Positions 27,500 through 37,817 are shown, counted from the stretch's first letter. The stretch: 64,000 bases of DNA from Porticoccaceae bacterium LTM1 (GCA_030252795.1 CP127080.1:694501-758500); one strand, 5' to 3'. Numbers and translations: made by a program. The notes: generated by a model not told the origin, from the letters alone.

Positions 27500-29419
27500 T
27501 CAAACAGCGACTTTCTGTTTTTCCGGTTTTGCTTCCATCGCATCCAGCTGATCGATGTAGTCTTCAGCATCGCTGGATTGTTCTTCCTCAAGTGCCTGTT
27601 GCTGTGCCTTCTCAAGAGCTTGAGCCACTTCCTCTTCCGTGGTTTTGAAGAAGCCGACAATTGTGTTGAGTTGCTCCATGCGCTCGGTTATCTGGCTGGC
27701 GGTGGCGTTCAGCTCTTCCGAGGCACTGGCGTTTTGCTGGGTAACCTGGTCGATGCTGTTCATCATTTCGCTGATCTGGTGAACGCCGGTTGACTGTTCG
27801 TTGGATGAGCAGCTGATGTCCTGAACCAGGTCGGCGGTTTTGTTGATTCCAGGAATGATGCTCTCCAGCAATCGGCCTGCATTGCCAGCCACCTTGGTAC
27901 TGGTTTTGGCTACTTCGCCAATTTCCTGGGCGGCGACGCGGCTGCGGTCGGCCAGCTTTTGCACTTCCGAAGCGACTACGGCGAAGCCTTTGCCGTGCTC
28001 TCCGGCACGCGCGGCTTCGATAGCGGCGTTGAGAGCCAGCAGGTTGGTCTTGTAGGCAATGTCGTCAATCACGCCGATTTTCTCGGCGATGATTTGCATT
28101 GTGCGTACTGTTTCTGCAACCGCTTCCCCGCCTTCGTGAGCATCGCGGGCGGCTTGGGTGGCTATGTCTTCGGTGGTGCGGGCGTGTTCGGCATTCTGCT
28201 CGATGGAGCTGCTCATCTGCTCCAGTGCGGCGGAGGTTTGCTCCACAGAGGAGGCCTGCTGGCTGGCAGCGCCAGAGAGATTAAATGCGGTCTGACTGAC
28301 CTCGTTGGAAGCAGCCACAAGAGTGGTGCTGCTGTCTTTTACTTCATTGATGACGTTCTGGATGCGATCCAAAAAGCCATTGATGGCGCGGGATGTATCG
28401 CCCAGTTCATCTTTGCCAAAATCCGGAATGCGCTTGGTGAGGTCGCCATCACCGGCACGGAGATCTTCTGCGGCGACCCGCATGGCTTCAACCGGCTTGA
28501 TAATGGTGCGCGCCGCAATCAACATCAGTGAGGTCAGTACCACGGCTAAAATTACCAGTGCGCCGTAGAACAGCAGGCCGATCATTTTTGCGGTGCTGGC
28601 GGCTTCTTCAGTCAATTGTGCTTTCAGTTCGATGGTCACGTTGCGCATGTTGTCGAGAATCGGGGTGACCTGCGCGAAGGACTGTTCCATGCTGGCCAGT
28701 TCGCGCTGCACTGCCTTCATACCGTTGGTCATGGCAATAAACGCGGTGTGGTAATTGTTCATGTTCTCGCGAATGGTAGCCTTGGTGGCGGGTTTGATAT
28801 TGGCCTGCTTGAGCAGTTGTTCAAACTCGCCTTTGCGCTTGGCCATGCGATCAATGTATTTGTCGTCAATGCGTGCAAGGTAGTCTTTTTCGTGACGGCG
28901 CATCATGAGCATCTTAACCATTAGCTCCGCGTCATCCACTTTTTCCAGACTTTTCTCTACAGCGTGAACCGAATCGCGAAGCTCGCCCAGCAGTCCCGAG
29001 TTTTCATCCAGACCCAACCGGACTTTGCGGTTTGCCACCATGTCAAAAGAGAGTTGGTACATGTCGATGCTGTTTTTAATGTCGGTAGCGAGTTGACGCT
29101 CCTGTTCGCTCTCTGCGAGGTGGCTCAGGGAGCGAATGGCTGTATAAAGCTTCTCCATTGCAGCTTTGTGAGCGTCTACATAGGCGGTGTCATTTTTGAG
29201 TAGAAATTGACCCTCAAGCTGCATGGTTTTGTTGCTGGCAACTTCGATTTCGCGGGTGACTTCAATCAACTTGTTTTTGTCAGCACTGCTCTCGTTGCTC
29301 TGTTGGCGTAAGTAGTCACTGAAATAGTAGACCGTGGCAATCATTAGCAAGCCAACAATTAACAGGGCGGCAATGGCGGTCATCTTTTGCGTGATTTTGA
29401 GGTTTCGAAAAAGCGACAT
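27500..29419 (-). CDS. Methyl-accepting chemotaxis protein with HBM-type sensor
   Basis: 639-residue chemoreceptor. Start [13 protein letters not shown]; 17 upstream codons are rejected. Membrane helix 1 lies at about 13-33, then a periplasmic helical sensor of about 250 residues with the HBM hallmark [20 protein letters not shown], helix 2 ([15 protein letters not shown]), HAMP, and the signalling hairpin with [20 protein letters not shown] at the CheA/CheW contact tip. HBM sensors of the McpS type bind small organic acids, so a carboxylate ligand is plausible but not shown. The C-terminus lacks a CheR-tethering pentapeptide (it ends KQKVAV). Confidence 0.94.
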   Translation of the reverse strand: MSLFRNLKITQKMTAIAALLIVGLLMIATVYYFSDYLRQQSNESSADKNKLIEVTREIEVASNKTMQLEGQFLLKNDTAYVDAHKAAMEKLYTAIRSLSHLAESEQERQLATDIKNSIDMYQLSFDMVANRKVRLGLDENSGLLGELRDSVHAVEKSLEKVDDAELMVKMLMMRRHEKDYLARIDDKYIDRMAKRKGEFEQLLKQANIKPATKATIRENMNNYHTAFIAMTNGMKAVQRELASMEQSFAQVTPILDNMRNVTIELKAQLTEEAASTAKMIGLLFYGALVILAVVLTSLMLIAARTIIKPVEAMRVAAEDLRAGDGDLTKRIPDFGKDELGDTSRAINGFLDRIQNVINEVKDSSTTLVAASNEVSQTAFNLSGAASQQASSVEQTSAALEQMSSSIEQNAEHARTTEDIATQAARDAHEGGEAVAETVRTMQIIAEKIGVIDDIAYKTNLLALNAAIEAARAGEHGKGFAVVASEVQKLADRSRVAAQEIGEVAKTSTKVAGNAGRLLESIIPGINKTADLVQDISCSSNEQSTGVHQISEMMNSIDQVTQQNASASEELNATASQITERMEQLNTIVGFFKTTEEEVAQALEKAQQQALEEEQSSDAEDYIDQLDAMEAKPEKQKVAV

Positions 29420-29610
29420 GATATGGGTAACTCTCGTCAGAATTGGATTGCTTGCACAATTGCTATTCAAAAAACGGGTAAGTATTCCACCGAAATGTTT
29501 CGGTTAGATTGCCGCCAGATAAAGCAATTATTTACGGCAGTTTTTGCGAGTAATCTTATGGGTCGCTCTTATATCGGACACTGTCACCAGAACTTTAGGT
29601 TTTTTGGGGC

Positions 29611-29648
29611 AAAAAAATACCCGCCTGGTTTGGCGGGTATTTTGGGAG
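29611..29648 (-). terminator. Terminator of the 2-oxoacid oxidoreductase operon
   Basis: Stem ATACCCGCC (29617-29625), loop TGGTTT, GGCGGGTAT (29632-29640), with a run of seven A residues on the plus strand, which is a T run for the minus-strand transcript ending at 29661. Confidence 0.83.
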
Positions 29649-29660
29649 GAGTTGAAACGC

Positions 29661-30713
29661 TTATCTCAGGCTTGAGTTAATAGCAGCCAGAACGTTGGAG
29701 CCTGGACACAACTCTGTCTCGTTGAGATCGCGCAGCGGACGTTTCACTGTACCAATTGTCTCGTGGAACTCCATACTGTGTTTGTCCATGTACAGCAGTC
29801 CGGTGAGAATCTCATCCCGTGCCTTGAACTCCTGGATGGCGTTCAGGGCTGCGTTGCGGTCGAACACATTGAGGTCTTTGTCCGCCTTGGAAAGATGAAT
29901 CACCGAGCCGTCGTGCATCGTCAGTTCCTGAGTAGCGCCGGCCGCATAGCTGGTCGTGATCTCCTCTTCCATTGGTACAAAGTCCACAACACCGGCCTCT
30001 TTAACATGCTCGCGCACAAAGTCGTAACTCTTGGTGGAGTTGGGGGTGTTGTTGAAGGTCACGCAGGGTGAAATCACATCAATAAATGCGAAACCATTGT
30101 GCGCTATGGCCGCTTTGATCAGTGGAACCAATTGCTGCTTGTCGCCGGAAAAGCTACGAGCCACAAAAGTGGCGCCAAGTTGCAGTGCCATTGAGCAAAG
30201 ATCGATCGGGTCGAACGGGTTGGGTACGCCTTTCTTGCTGGCAGAGCCGACATCGGCGGTTGCAGAGTCCTGACCTTTGGTAAGGCCGTAACAACCGTTG
30301 TTCTCAACGATATAGAGCATATTCAGGTTGCGGCGCACTACGTGGGCGAACTGGCCAAAACCAATAGAAGCGGTGTCGCCGTCGCCAGATACCCCAATAT
30401 AGATCAGCTCGCGGTTGGCAACGTTGGCACCGGTGGCAACCGATGGCATACGGCCGTGTACGGAGTTAAATCCGTGCGAGTTACCCAGGAAGTAGGTCGG
30501 CGTTTTGGAGGAGCAGCCGATGCCGGAAATTTTGGCAACGCGATGTGGCTCTATCGACATCTCGTAGCAGGACTGCACGATGGCGGCACTGATGGAGTCG
30601 TGACCACAGCCGGCACACAGTGTAGACAGAGAGCCTTCATACTGGCGCTTGGTGTAGCCCAGTGCGTTGGTCGGTTGCTCCGGGTGGCGAAAATTGGGTC
30701 TGCGGTAAGTCAT
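29661..30713 (-). CDS. 2-oxoacid:ferredoxin oxidoreductase, beta subunit
   Basis: 350-residue thiamine-diphosphate subunit of a 2-oxoglutarate/2-oxoacid:acceptor oxidoreductase (KorB type). It has STLC33AGC36GH, the TPP/metal motif GDGDTASIGFGQF..RRN and VENNGCYGLTKGQDS. Its ATG overlaps the alpha-subunit stop codon (ATGA), so the subunits are coupled. Such enzymes oxidatively decarboxylate a 2-oxoacid to an acyl-CoA with ferredoxin as acceptor. The closest substrate assignment, 2-oxoglutarate, rests on resemblance only. It is last in the operon and followed by a terminator. Confidence 0.92.
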   Translation of the reverse strand: MTYRRPNFRHPEQPTNALGYTKRQYEGSLSTLCAGCGHDSISAAIVQSCYEMSIEPHRVAKISGIGCSSKTPTYFLGNSHGFNSVHGRMPSVATGANVANRELIYIGVSGDGDTASIGFGQFAHVVRRNLNMLYIVENNGCYGLTKGQDSATADVGSASKKGVPNPFDPIDLCSMALQLGATFVARSFSGDKQQLVPLIKAAIAHNGFAFIDVISPCVTFNNTPNSTKSYDFVREHVKEAGVVDFVPMEEEITTSYAAGATQELTMHDGSVIHLSKADKDLNVFDRNAALNAIQEFKARDEILTGLLYMDKHSMEFHETIGTVKRPLRDLNETELCPGSNVLAAINSSLR

Positions 30714-32563
30714 GCTTTCACCTCCTGGTTGGAGCGAATCGGAGAGACGTTATCGATTTTCAGTGCAGCGCGTATGGCGGCGGCAATGTCCCGCGCCGAG
30801 ATGGGCATCCCATCGTAATGCAGCACAGGTGTCAGTTTGCCCGGATTAATTTCACACTCGTTGATTAGCAGTGAGCGCAATTGGCCGTCGCGGTTTTGTT
30901 CAATCACAAACACTTGCTCGTGATTGGCAATAAATTGCTCAATTTCATGGTTGAACGGGAAAGCGCGAACACGCAGGGCATCCAGGGGCAGGCCTTCGGC
31001 GGCAAGCATATCGCGTGCTTCCAAAGAAGCATCGGCACTGGTGCCAAAGAACAGTATGCCGATATCGGATTTCTGTTCGCCGTAAATCTCTGGGCCTGGA
31101 ACGTATTTCTTCGCGGTCTGCCATTTCTTCTGCAGGCGCTTCATGTTGTGTACATAGTGCTCTGGACGTTCGGTGTAGATGGCATCTTCATCGCGAGAGG
31201 TACCGCGAGTAAAGAAAGCACCCTTGGTGGGGTGAGTGCCCGGGTAGGTGCGGTAGCAAACGCCGTCATCATCAATATCGCGGTAGCGGCCAACAGGTTT
31301 TTCGGAGCTGTCGAGTTGATCGCGATTGAGTACTTTACCGCGGTCGTAAACACGACTGTCATCCCACTCCAGGGGGTCGGACATATTGTCGTTCATGCCA
31401 AGGTCGAGGTCGCTGAGAATAATGATCGGGGTTTGCAGATGCTCCGCCAGGTCAAAACTCTGGGCGCTCATCTCGAAACACTCTTTTGGTGTTGCCGGGA
31501 ACAGCAGCACCTGCTTGGTATCACCGTGCGAGGCGTACGCTGCGGAAATAACGTCGGATTGCTGGGTGCGGGTCGGCATACCGGTAGATGGGCCAGCGCG
31601 CTGGATATCAAACAATACTGCAGGTACTTCGGCGAAGTAGGCCAGACCGAGAAACTCTGACATCAGTGAAACGCCGGGACCGGAAGTGGCGGTGAAAGAG
31701 CGTGCACCATTCCAGCTTGCTCCGATAACCATACCGATGGCGGCCAGCTCGTCCTCTGCCTGAACAATGGCAAATTTGTTGTCGCCGCTACCTGGGTCAA
31801 TGCGCAGACGCTTGGCGTATTTTTCATACGACTCCACAGCAGAGGTGGACGGGGTGATCGGATACCAGGCTGCAACAGTAGCACCGCCGTAGACAGCACC
31901 AAGACCGAGTGCGTCATTACCCTCCATGAGGATTTTGTTATCAGTGAGGTCGCGACGTTCAACACGAATACCCAGTGGACACTCGAAGTTTTCTTTGGCG
32001 TACTGATGACCCAGTTCCAGTGCATGGATGTTGGGAGCAATCAGTTTTTCCTTGCCTTTGAACTGGTCGCCTACCAGGCCGGTCAATACGCTGAACTCGA
32101 TATCCAGCAGTGCAGCCAGTGCACCCACATAAATAATGTTCTTGAACAGCTGACGTTTGCGTGGATCGTTGTATTCACGCAGGCAAATCGCTGTCAGCGG
32201 CAAGCCGATGTAGTGAATGTCATCACGCTGAACTCGAATGTCCAGTGGCTTGGTGTTGTCGTAAATAAAGTAGCCACCCGGTTCCAGGGAGTCGATGTCC
32301 TGCTTCAGGCTCTGCGGGTTGACGCCCACCATAATATCGACGCCGCCACGGCGACCGAGGTAGCCTTTTTCACTAACGCGGACTTCGTACCAGGTCGGCA
32401 AGCCCTGGATGTTGGACGGAAACACGTTCTTCGGGCTGATCGGCAGTCCCATGCGAAACAGTGCTTTGGCAAACATACCGTTGGCACTGGCCGAGCCGGT
32501 GCCATTGACATTGGCAAAGCGAATTACGAAATCGTTTATTGCGGATATCTTGGGCTTGGTCAT
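30710..32563 (-). CDS. 2-oxoacid:ferredoxin oxidoreductase, fused gamma-alpha subunit
   Basis: 617-residue fusion. The N-terminal ~190 residues are the gamma domain (FANVNGTGSASANGMFAKAL). The rest is the alpha (pyrimidine-binding) part, with YPITPSTSAVESYEKYAKRL, QAEDELAAIGMVIGASWNGA and TATSGPGVSLMSEFLGLAYF. The start MTKPKISAINDFVIRF is chosen; 15 upstream codons run toward repeat sequence. The gamma-alpha fusion with a separate beta subunit is a known layout in aerobic bacteria. The FAD/FeS oxidoreductase gene lies upstream across heptad element B and probably supplies the electron link. Confidence 0.92.
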   Translation of the reverse strand: MTKPKISAINDFVIRFANVNGTGSASANGMFAKALFRMGLPISPKNVFPSNIQGLPTWYEVRVSEKGYLGRRGGVDIMVGVNPQSLKQDIDSLEPGGYFIYDNTKPLDIRVQRDDIHYIGLPLTAICLREYNDPRKRQLFKNIIYVGALAALLDIEFSVLTGLVGDQFKGKEKLIAPNIHALELGHQYAKENFECPLGIRVERRDLTDNKILMEGNDALGLGAVYGGATVAAWYPITPSTSAVESYEKYAKRLRIDPGSGDNKFAIVQAEDELAAIGMVIGASWNGARSFTATSGPGVSLMSEFLGLAYFAEVPAVLFDIQRAGPSTGMPTRTQQSDVISAAYASHGDTKQVLLFPATPKECFEMSAQSFDLAEHLQTPIIILSDLDLGMNDNMSDPLEWDDSRVYDRGKVLNRDQLDSSEKPVGRYRDIDDDGVCYRTYPGTHPTKGAFFTRGTSRDEDAIYTERPEHYVHNMKRLQKKWQTAKKYVPGPEIYGEQKSDIGILFFGTSADASLEARDMLAAEGLPLDALRVRAFPFNHEIEQFIANHEQVFVIEQNRDGQLRSLLINECEINPGKLTPVLHYDGMPISARDIAAAIRAALKIDNVSPIRSNQEVKA

Positions 32564-32593
32564 GAGCTGTAATTCTGATGGTTGTTTGTGAGC

Positions 32594-32746
32594 GGTCGCA
32601 CGTCGCACATCGGACGTCGCACGCTAAAAGCGGTTTCGGGCATTGAATGGTTTCTGCGGTCAGCAGCTAGCACAGAGGGGAGTAATTTCTGGGTGATATG
32701 TGTACCACCGTAGCAGCGTGCGACGTGCGACGTCTGACGTGCGACC
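32594..32746. repeat. GACGTNN-heptad inverted element B
   Basis: Left arm 32594-32624 (GGTC, GCACGTC, GCACATC, GGACGTC, GCACGC), right arm 32716-32746 (GCGTGC, GACGTGC, GACGTCT, GACGTGC, GACC), spacer of 91 bases. It fills the gap between the FAD/FeS oxidoreductase gene and the alpha-subunit gene inside a probable operon. The arms are the same length as in A and C. Confidence 0.87.
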
Positions 32747-32756
32747 ACTTGAACAG

Positions 32757-34547
32757 TCACTGCGAACCTCCAGCAACTTGCCCGGCCTTGGTAACGTTGT
32801 AGGTAAACTTCTGCATATCCCATGCACCGGTTGGGCAGCGCTCGGCGCATAAGCCACAGTGCAGGCAGACGTTTTCGTCTTTCACCATTACCCGTTCGGT
32901 TTTCAGTGAATCAGAGATCATCAGCGCCTGTTCGGTGTTGTTAGCTGGGGCATTCAGTCGGCCGCGCAGATCCTGTTCATCACCATTTTGGGTAAAGTTG
33001 ATGCAGGAAGTAGGGCAGATGTCGGTACAGGCATCGCACTCAATACAGCGGTTTTCAATAAAGACAGTTTGCACGTCGCAGTTCAGGCAGCGTTCGGCCT
33101 CAGCCAGGGCTGTTTGCAGGTCAAAGCCCAGTTCCACTTCCATTTTGCGATCGCGCAGTGAGCAGGCTTTGTCGGCCAGGGGAACGATCTGACGTTGGTC
33201 GTCTTCCACCTGGTTGTCGTAGCTCCACTCGTGGATGCCCATTTTCTGGCTGATCAGGTTGGTACCCGGTGCCAGGCGATTGCGAACCGACTGACCGTGA
33301 CAGTGCAGGTCGATGGACACTGCTGCCTGATGGCCGTGAGCCACGGCAGTAATTACGTTTTGCGGGCCAAAGGCGGCGTCGCCACCAAAGAATACTTTCG
33401 GGTTGCTGGACTGGAAGGTGACTTTGTCCACCACCGGCATGTCCCAGTCGCCAAATTTGATGCCGATATCGCGCTCGATCCACGGGAAGGCGTTTTCCTG
33501 GCCGATGGCCATGAGCACATCATCACACGGGAAAAATACCGGTTCTTCGCCGGTGGGCTCAAGTTTGCGTCTGCCACTGTCATCGTAAACCGCTTTGACT
33601 TTTTCAAAGCGCATACCCACCAGTTTGCCGTCTTCAGTAACGAACTCCAGTGGTACGTGGCAATCAATAAACGGAATGTCTTCGTGCTGGGCGTCTTCAA
33701 TCTCCCAGGGAGAAGCCTTCATCTCACTGGCGGGGCTGCGCACAATCACTTTTACATCTTCGCCACCGAGGCGGCGGGCGGTGCGGCAGCAGTCCATGGC
33801 GGTGTTGCCGCCACCCAGTACCAGCACTTTTTTGCCGACTTTTTGGGTGTGCTCAAAGGCAACGTTGGCCAGCCATTCGATACCAATGTGGATATTGGCG
33901 TCACCCTCTTTACGGCCCGGCAGTTTTGGCAGGTCGCGACCACGTGGAGCGCCGGAGCCAACAAATACGGCGTCGTATTTTTTGTCGAGAATTTCTTTCA
34001 GGCTGCTGACATAGGTGTTGAAATGAGTAACCACACCCATGTCGAGGATGTAATCCACTTCTTCATTCAGCACACTTTCCGGCAGACGAAATGACGGAAT
34101 CTGGCTGCGCATAAAGCCGCCACCGGATTTTTGCTGGTCATAGACGTGCAGTTCGTACCCCAATGGTGCCAGATCGCGAGCAACGGTCAGTGAGGCCGGG
34201 CCGGCACCGATCAGTGCAATTCGTTTGCCGTTCTTGGGGGCAATTTTTGGCAAGCGGTCTTTAATGTCGTCTTTAAAGTCGGCAGCAACGCGCTTCAGGC
34301 GACAAATCGCTACCGGCTCTTCTTCCACCCGGCCACGGCGACAAGCGGGCTCACAGGGGCGGTCACAGGTGCGGCCCAGTACACCCGGGAATACGTTAGA
34401 CTCCCAGTTCAGCATGTACGCATCGCTATAGCGACCTTGGGCAATCAATCGAATGTATTCCGGTACCGGAGTGTGGGCCGGGCACGCGTATTGACAATCG
34501 ACGACCTTATGAAAATACTCTGGGTTGGACGTGTCGGTTGGTTTCAA
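32757..34547 (-). CDS. GltD-like FAD/NAD(P) oxidoreductase with ferredoxin domains
   Basis: 596-residue flavoprotein. An N-terminal FeS segment (DCQYACPAHTPVPEYIRLIA, CDRPCEPACRRG) precedes a FAD Rossmann motif (ALIGAGPASLTVARDL) and a second nucleotide-binding motif (VLVLGGGNTAMDCCRTARRL). The C-terminus has two 4Fe-4S clusters (CIECDACTDICPTSC and CLHCGLCAERCP). It resembles the small subunit of glutamate synthase joined to a ferredoxin. Upstream of the 2-oxoacid oxidoreductase, it probably moves electrons between reduced ferredoxin centres and NAD(P)H. The start is TTG: an in-frame stop six codons upstream and loss of the conserved N-terminus with any later start leave no other choice. Confidence 0.9.
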   Translation of the reverse strand: MKPTDTSNPEYFHKVVDCQYACPAHTPVPEYIRLIAQGRYSDAYMLNWESNVFPGVLGRTCDRPCEPACRRGRVEEEPVAICRLKRVAADFKDDIKDRLPKIAPKNGKRIALIGAGPASLTVARDLAPLGYELHVYDQQKSGGGFMRSQIPSFRLPESVLNEEVDYILDMGVVTHFNTYVSSLKEILDKKYDAVFVGSGAPRGRDLPKLPGRKEGDANIHIGIEWLANVAFEHTQKVGKKVLVLGGGNTAMDCCRTARRLGGEDVKVIVRSPASEMKASPWEIEDAQHEDIPFIDCHVPLEFVTEDGKLVGMRFEKVKAVYDDSGRRKLEPTGEEPVFFPCDDVLMAIGQENAFPWIERDIGIKFGDWDMPVVDKVTFQSSNPKVFFGGDAAFGPQNVITAVAHGHQAAVSIDLHCHGQSVRNRLAPGTNLISQKMGIHEWSYDNQVEDDQRQIVPLADKACSLRDRKMEVELGFDLQTALAEAERCLNCDVQTVFIENRCIECDACTDICPTSCINFTQNGDEQDLRGRLNAPANNTEQALMISDSLKTERVMVKDENVCLHCGLCAERCPTGAWDMQKFTYNVTKAGQVAGGSQ

Positions 34548-34774
34548 CTCTCTAACTTCCAGCTATGGTTACAGGTAATAGCCCCTACCCCAAAAGGGTT
34601 GGGTGAACATATTCCCAATTGTAGGGAGGTTTTAGGGGATAGTGAACCTTTAATGACACTTTTCTGACAATAAATGGTTATATGAGTCACGTTTTTCTAT
34701 GTGATTGTTCCAGAAGAATGGGGCTGTCTTTTTGTGCCGGTCATGGATGTCGAAACCTCTACTTTTGGGAAGTT

Positions 34775-36313
34775 TTAATTCGAGCTAACTGGCCCCAGCT
34801 CCAACTCCTCCTTCGGAGGATAGTGGTAGCTCTGATAATTTGAGTTCTCAATACCAGCATCCATCGGTGCGGACTCAAGCTTCACATCAAAACCCCAAAG
34901 GCGGTGCAGGTGCCGTAAGACATCCTGCGTGGATTCGCCCAGAGGGCGGTTCTGGTTTTGGTAATGTCTGAGAGTCAGCGATCGATCTCCGCGCACATCC
35001 ACGTTGGTGATTTGGATGTTGGGCTCCTGATTGCCCAGGTTATAGCTGGATGCCAGGTTGGTGCGAATTTGCTGGTAACCCCGATCATCGTGGATGGCGC
35101 CAATATGTAACTCCTCAAGTTCGCTATTGTCGATCACCGTGAAAAGTTTAAGGTCGCGAATAACCTTGGGTGAAAGGAACTGCAGGATGAAGCTCTCATC
35201 CTTGAAATTTTCCATGGCGAAATGCAGGGTGGTGACCCAGTCAGTGTCGGCGATATCCGGGAACCATTGGCGGTCCTCTTCTGTGGGGTTTTCGCAGATA
35301 CGGCGAATGTCCTGCATCATGGCAAAACCAAGTGTATAAGGGTTGATCCCGTTGTAATAGGGGGAGTCGTAGGGTGGTTGGTAGATTACATTGGTATGGT
35401 GCTGGAGAAACTCCATCATAAACCCATCGTCCACAAGGCCTTCCTCGTAGAGTTCGTTCAGAATGGTGAAGTGCCAGAAACAGGCCCAGCCCTCGTTCAT
35501 GACTTTGGTTTGTCTTTGTGGGTAGAGGTATTGGGCTACTTTGCGAACAATGCGTACCACTTCGCGCTGCCAAGGCTCCAGTAGTGGAGCATTTTTTTCA
35601 ATAAAGTAGAGCATGTTTTCCTGCGGCTCCGAAGGGAACGGCGGGTACTTCTCATTCCTCTTAACTCGGGCCTTGGTAGGGATGGTCTGCCACAGCTCAT
35701 TCACCTGACGCTGCAAATGCTCTTCTCGCTCCAATTGACGATTCCGTTCCTCCTCCACGGAGATCGGGTAGGGGCGTTTGTATCGGTCTACACCGTAATT
35801 CATTAGTGCATGACAGGAGTCGAGCAGTTGTTCCACCTCGTCAATCCCATGGCGTTCTTCGCACTTGGCAATAAAATTCCGGGCAAATAGCAGGTAGTCG
35901 ATGATGGATTCAGCATCTGTCCAGGTCTTGAACAGGTAATTATTTTTAAAAAATGAATTGTGGCCGTAACTGGCATGGGCGATTACCAGCGCCTGCATGC
36001 ACATGGAGTTTTCTTCCATCAGATAAGCAATGCAGGGGTTAGAGTTAATTACGATTTCATAGGCCAGCCCCATATGGCCGCGCCGGTAATTGTTGGCCAT
36101 ATGAATAAAATGTTTGCCGAAAGACCAGTGGTGATAATTGATCGGCATGCCAGATGAGGCGTAGGCGTCCAGCATCTGCTCAGAGCTGATGATTTCAATC
36201 TGGTTGGGGTACGTGTCTAGACGATATTTTTTGGCAATTCTGGCAATCGCAGTGTCATATTCCCGAAGCAGGTCAAAGGTCCATTCGGAGCCGGTGGAGA
36301 TGGGGGTTGTCAT
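34775..36313 (-). CDS. SpoVR family protein
   Basis: 512-residue soluble protein of the SpoVR/YcgB family. Recognisable are MPINYHHWSFGKHF, LAYEIVINSNPCIAYLMEEN, YGHNSFFKNNYLFKTWTDA, VMNEGWACFWHFTILNELYE and NPYTLGFAMMQDIRR. The name comes from a B. subtilis spore-cortex mutant; in Gram-negative bacteria it is linked with PrkA and YeaH in stationary-phase or stress responses, and its biochemistry is unknown. It is the last gene of the prkA-yeaH-spoVR set, with GGAGG before the ATG. Heptad element C separates it from yeaH. Confidence 0.95.
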   Translation of the reverse strand: MTTPISTGSEWTFDLLREYDTAIARIAKKYRLDTYPNQIEIISSEQMLDAYASSGMPINYHHWSFGKHFIHMANNYRRGHMGLAYEIVINSNPCIAYLMEENSMCMQALVIAHASYGHNSFFKNNYLFKTWTDAESIIDYLLFARNFIAKCEERHGIDEVEQLLDSCHALMNYGVDRYKRPYPISVEEERNRQLEREEHLQRQVNELWQTIPTKARVKRNEKYPPFPSEPQENMLYFIEKNAPLLEPWQREVVRIVRKVAQYLYPQRQTKVMNEGWACFWHFTILNELYEEGLVDDGFMMEFLQHHTNVIYQPPYDSPYYNGINPYTLGFAMMQDIRRICENPTEEDRQWFPDIADTDWVTTLHFAMENFKDESFILQFLSPKVIRDLKLFTVIDNSELEELHIGAIHDDRGYQQIRTNLASSYNLGNQEPNIQITNVDVRGDRSLTLRHYQNQNRPLGESTQDVLRHLHRLWGFDVKLESAPMDAGIENSNYQSYHYPPKEELELGPVSSN

Positions 36314-36361
36314 TATTTTTTACCTCCGTGCCGATGTGAGGCTGGATGGTTTTTTTGGTGG

Positions 36362-36525
36362 GGTCGCACGTCGCATGTCGGACGTCGCACGCTTAAACCA
36401 AGAGGCCCATTTGCAATGTGGGGGTAGCGATCTGTTGCAGTGTGAAAATCTATAATGAACCCATATAGCAATTTTGAGCTTTGGTTCGCAGTTAGCGTGC
36501 GACGTCTGACGTGCGACGTGCGACC
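36362..36525. repeat. GACGTNN-heptad inverted element C
   Basis: Left arm 36362-36392 (GGTC, GCACGTC, GCATGTC, GGACGTC, GCACGC), right arm 36495-36525 (GCGTGC, GACGTCT, GACGTGC, GACGTGC, GACC), spacer of 102 bases. It lies between yeaH and spoVR inside the operon and starts about 50 bases from the spoVR ATG. Confidence 0.87.
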
Positions 36526-36536
36526 CCAAGTATTCA

Positions 36537-37817
36537 TCACGCCACCTTCTTGGCTCGCCCAAACAGTTCCCTGAATACAGGATAAATATCCTCTGGCCCG
36601 GTGATATGTTGCATGGCAAAGGCCTCCGGGTGATCCTGCTGGATGTGCAGGTAAGATTCCCACAGAGGTTTGGGACCACGGCTGGAGATTTCTATATATG
36701 AGTAATACTGCACCAGCGGCAGAATGGATTGTCCCAGTACTTGTATGCAGCGGCCGCAATCCTCAGGCCAGTTGTCACCATCGGATGCCTGTGCACCGTA
36801 TATATTCCATTCACTGACCGGATAGCGGTCGTCAATAATCTGTTTCATCATGTCGAGTGCGCTGGAAACTACAGTGCCGCCAGTTTCACGTGAGTAGAAA
36901 AACTCTTCTTCATCCACTTCCTTGGCAGTGGTGTGATGGCGAATAAAGACCACGTCGGTTTTATCGTAGTTACGAGCCAGAAACAGATACAGCAAGATGA
37001 AAAAGCGTTTGGCGAGATCCTTGGTTTTTTGATCCATGGATCCGGAAACGTCCATCAGGCAGAACATAACCGCCTTGGATGTCGGTATTGGTTCCTTGCG
37101 GTGACGCCGATATTGAATGTCGAAGTCGTCCAGGAAAGGTACTGCTGCAATGGAGTTTTGCAGTTCACTGATACGGGCTTCAATTTCGCCCATTCTCGAT
37201 AGTGAGTCAGGGTCAGTTTTATAGATCAACTCTGCCTGTTCTTCCTGCAATTCTCTCAGTTCCCGACGCTTGCCCATCGTCATTGCCAGGCGTCGAGCAC
37301 TGGCTCCGCGCATTGAGCGCAAGATGTCGAGGTTGTTGGGGGTGCCCTGGGAACTGTATCCGGCGCGAACCCTTTTGAACTCTTCATTGCCAGCCAGCTG
37401 GCGCTTGGTGAGGTTGGGCAGTGCCATATCTTCAAAGAGAAAATCCAGAAACTCCTTCTGGCTGATTTCAAAGACAAATTCATCCATACCTTCACCCTGG
37501 TTACTGGCGCTGCCTTCTCCTGCGCCACCAGCTCCTCCTTGCGGACGAGGGATTTTATCACCGGCCTGGAACTCCCTGTTGCCGGGAAGGACGTGGGTGT
37601 AGGTGCCGCCGGTACCGTGTTGAAATACCGGCTCGGTAATTTCTTTTGTAGAGATACCAACTTTTTCGCCGCTTTCGATATCGGTTATTCCGCGTTTGCG
37701 CAGTCGTTCGGCTACAGCTTCTTTTATCTGGGCACGATGTCGACGCAAAAAGCGCTGCCGGTTTACAGCACTTTTGTTTTTGGCATTTTTTCTACGGTCG
37801 ATGAAGTAGTTAGTCAT
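36537..37817 (-). CDS. yeaH: YeaH/DUF444 family protein (von Willebrand A-like)
   Basis: 426-residue protein of the UPF0229/YeaH family. The N-terminus has FIDRRKNAKNKSAVNRQRFL; a low-complexity GGAGGAGEGS linker follows. The C-terminal half is a von Willebrand A-like domain with the metal site CLMDVSGSMDQKTKDLAKRF and a second contact near RETGGTVVSSALDMM. It is encoded between prkA and spoVR with heptad elements on both sides. Partnership with the PrkA kinase in starvation responses is known in enterics; the mechanism is not known. Confidence 0.95.
   Translation of the reverse strand: MTNYFIDRRKNAKNKSAVNRQRFLRRHRAQIKEAVAERLRKRGITDIESGEKVGISTKEITEPVFQHGTGGTYTHVLPGNREFQAGDKIPRPQGGAGGAGEGSASNQGEGMDEFVFEISQKEFLDFLFEDMALPNLTKRQLAGNEEFKRVRAGYSSQGTPNNLDILRSMRGASARRLAMTMGKRRELRELQEEQAELIYKTDPDSLSRMGEIEARISELQNSIAAVPFLDDFDIQYRRHRKEPIPTSKAVMFCLMDVSGSMDQKTKDLAKRFFILLYLFLARNYDKTDVVFIRHHTTAKEVDEEEFFYSRETGGTVVSSALDMMKQIIDDRYPVSEWNIYGAQASDGDNWPEDCGRCIQVLGQSILPLVQYYSYIEISSRGPKPLWESYLHIQQDHPEAFAMQHITGPEDIYPVFRELFGRAKKVA

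Noticed and set aside
33195-34094. 299-codon open frame antisense to the FAD/FeS oxidoreductase
   Set aside because: Shadow of a well-supported gene; no motif of its own.
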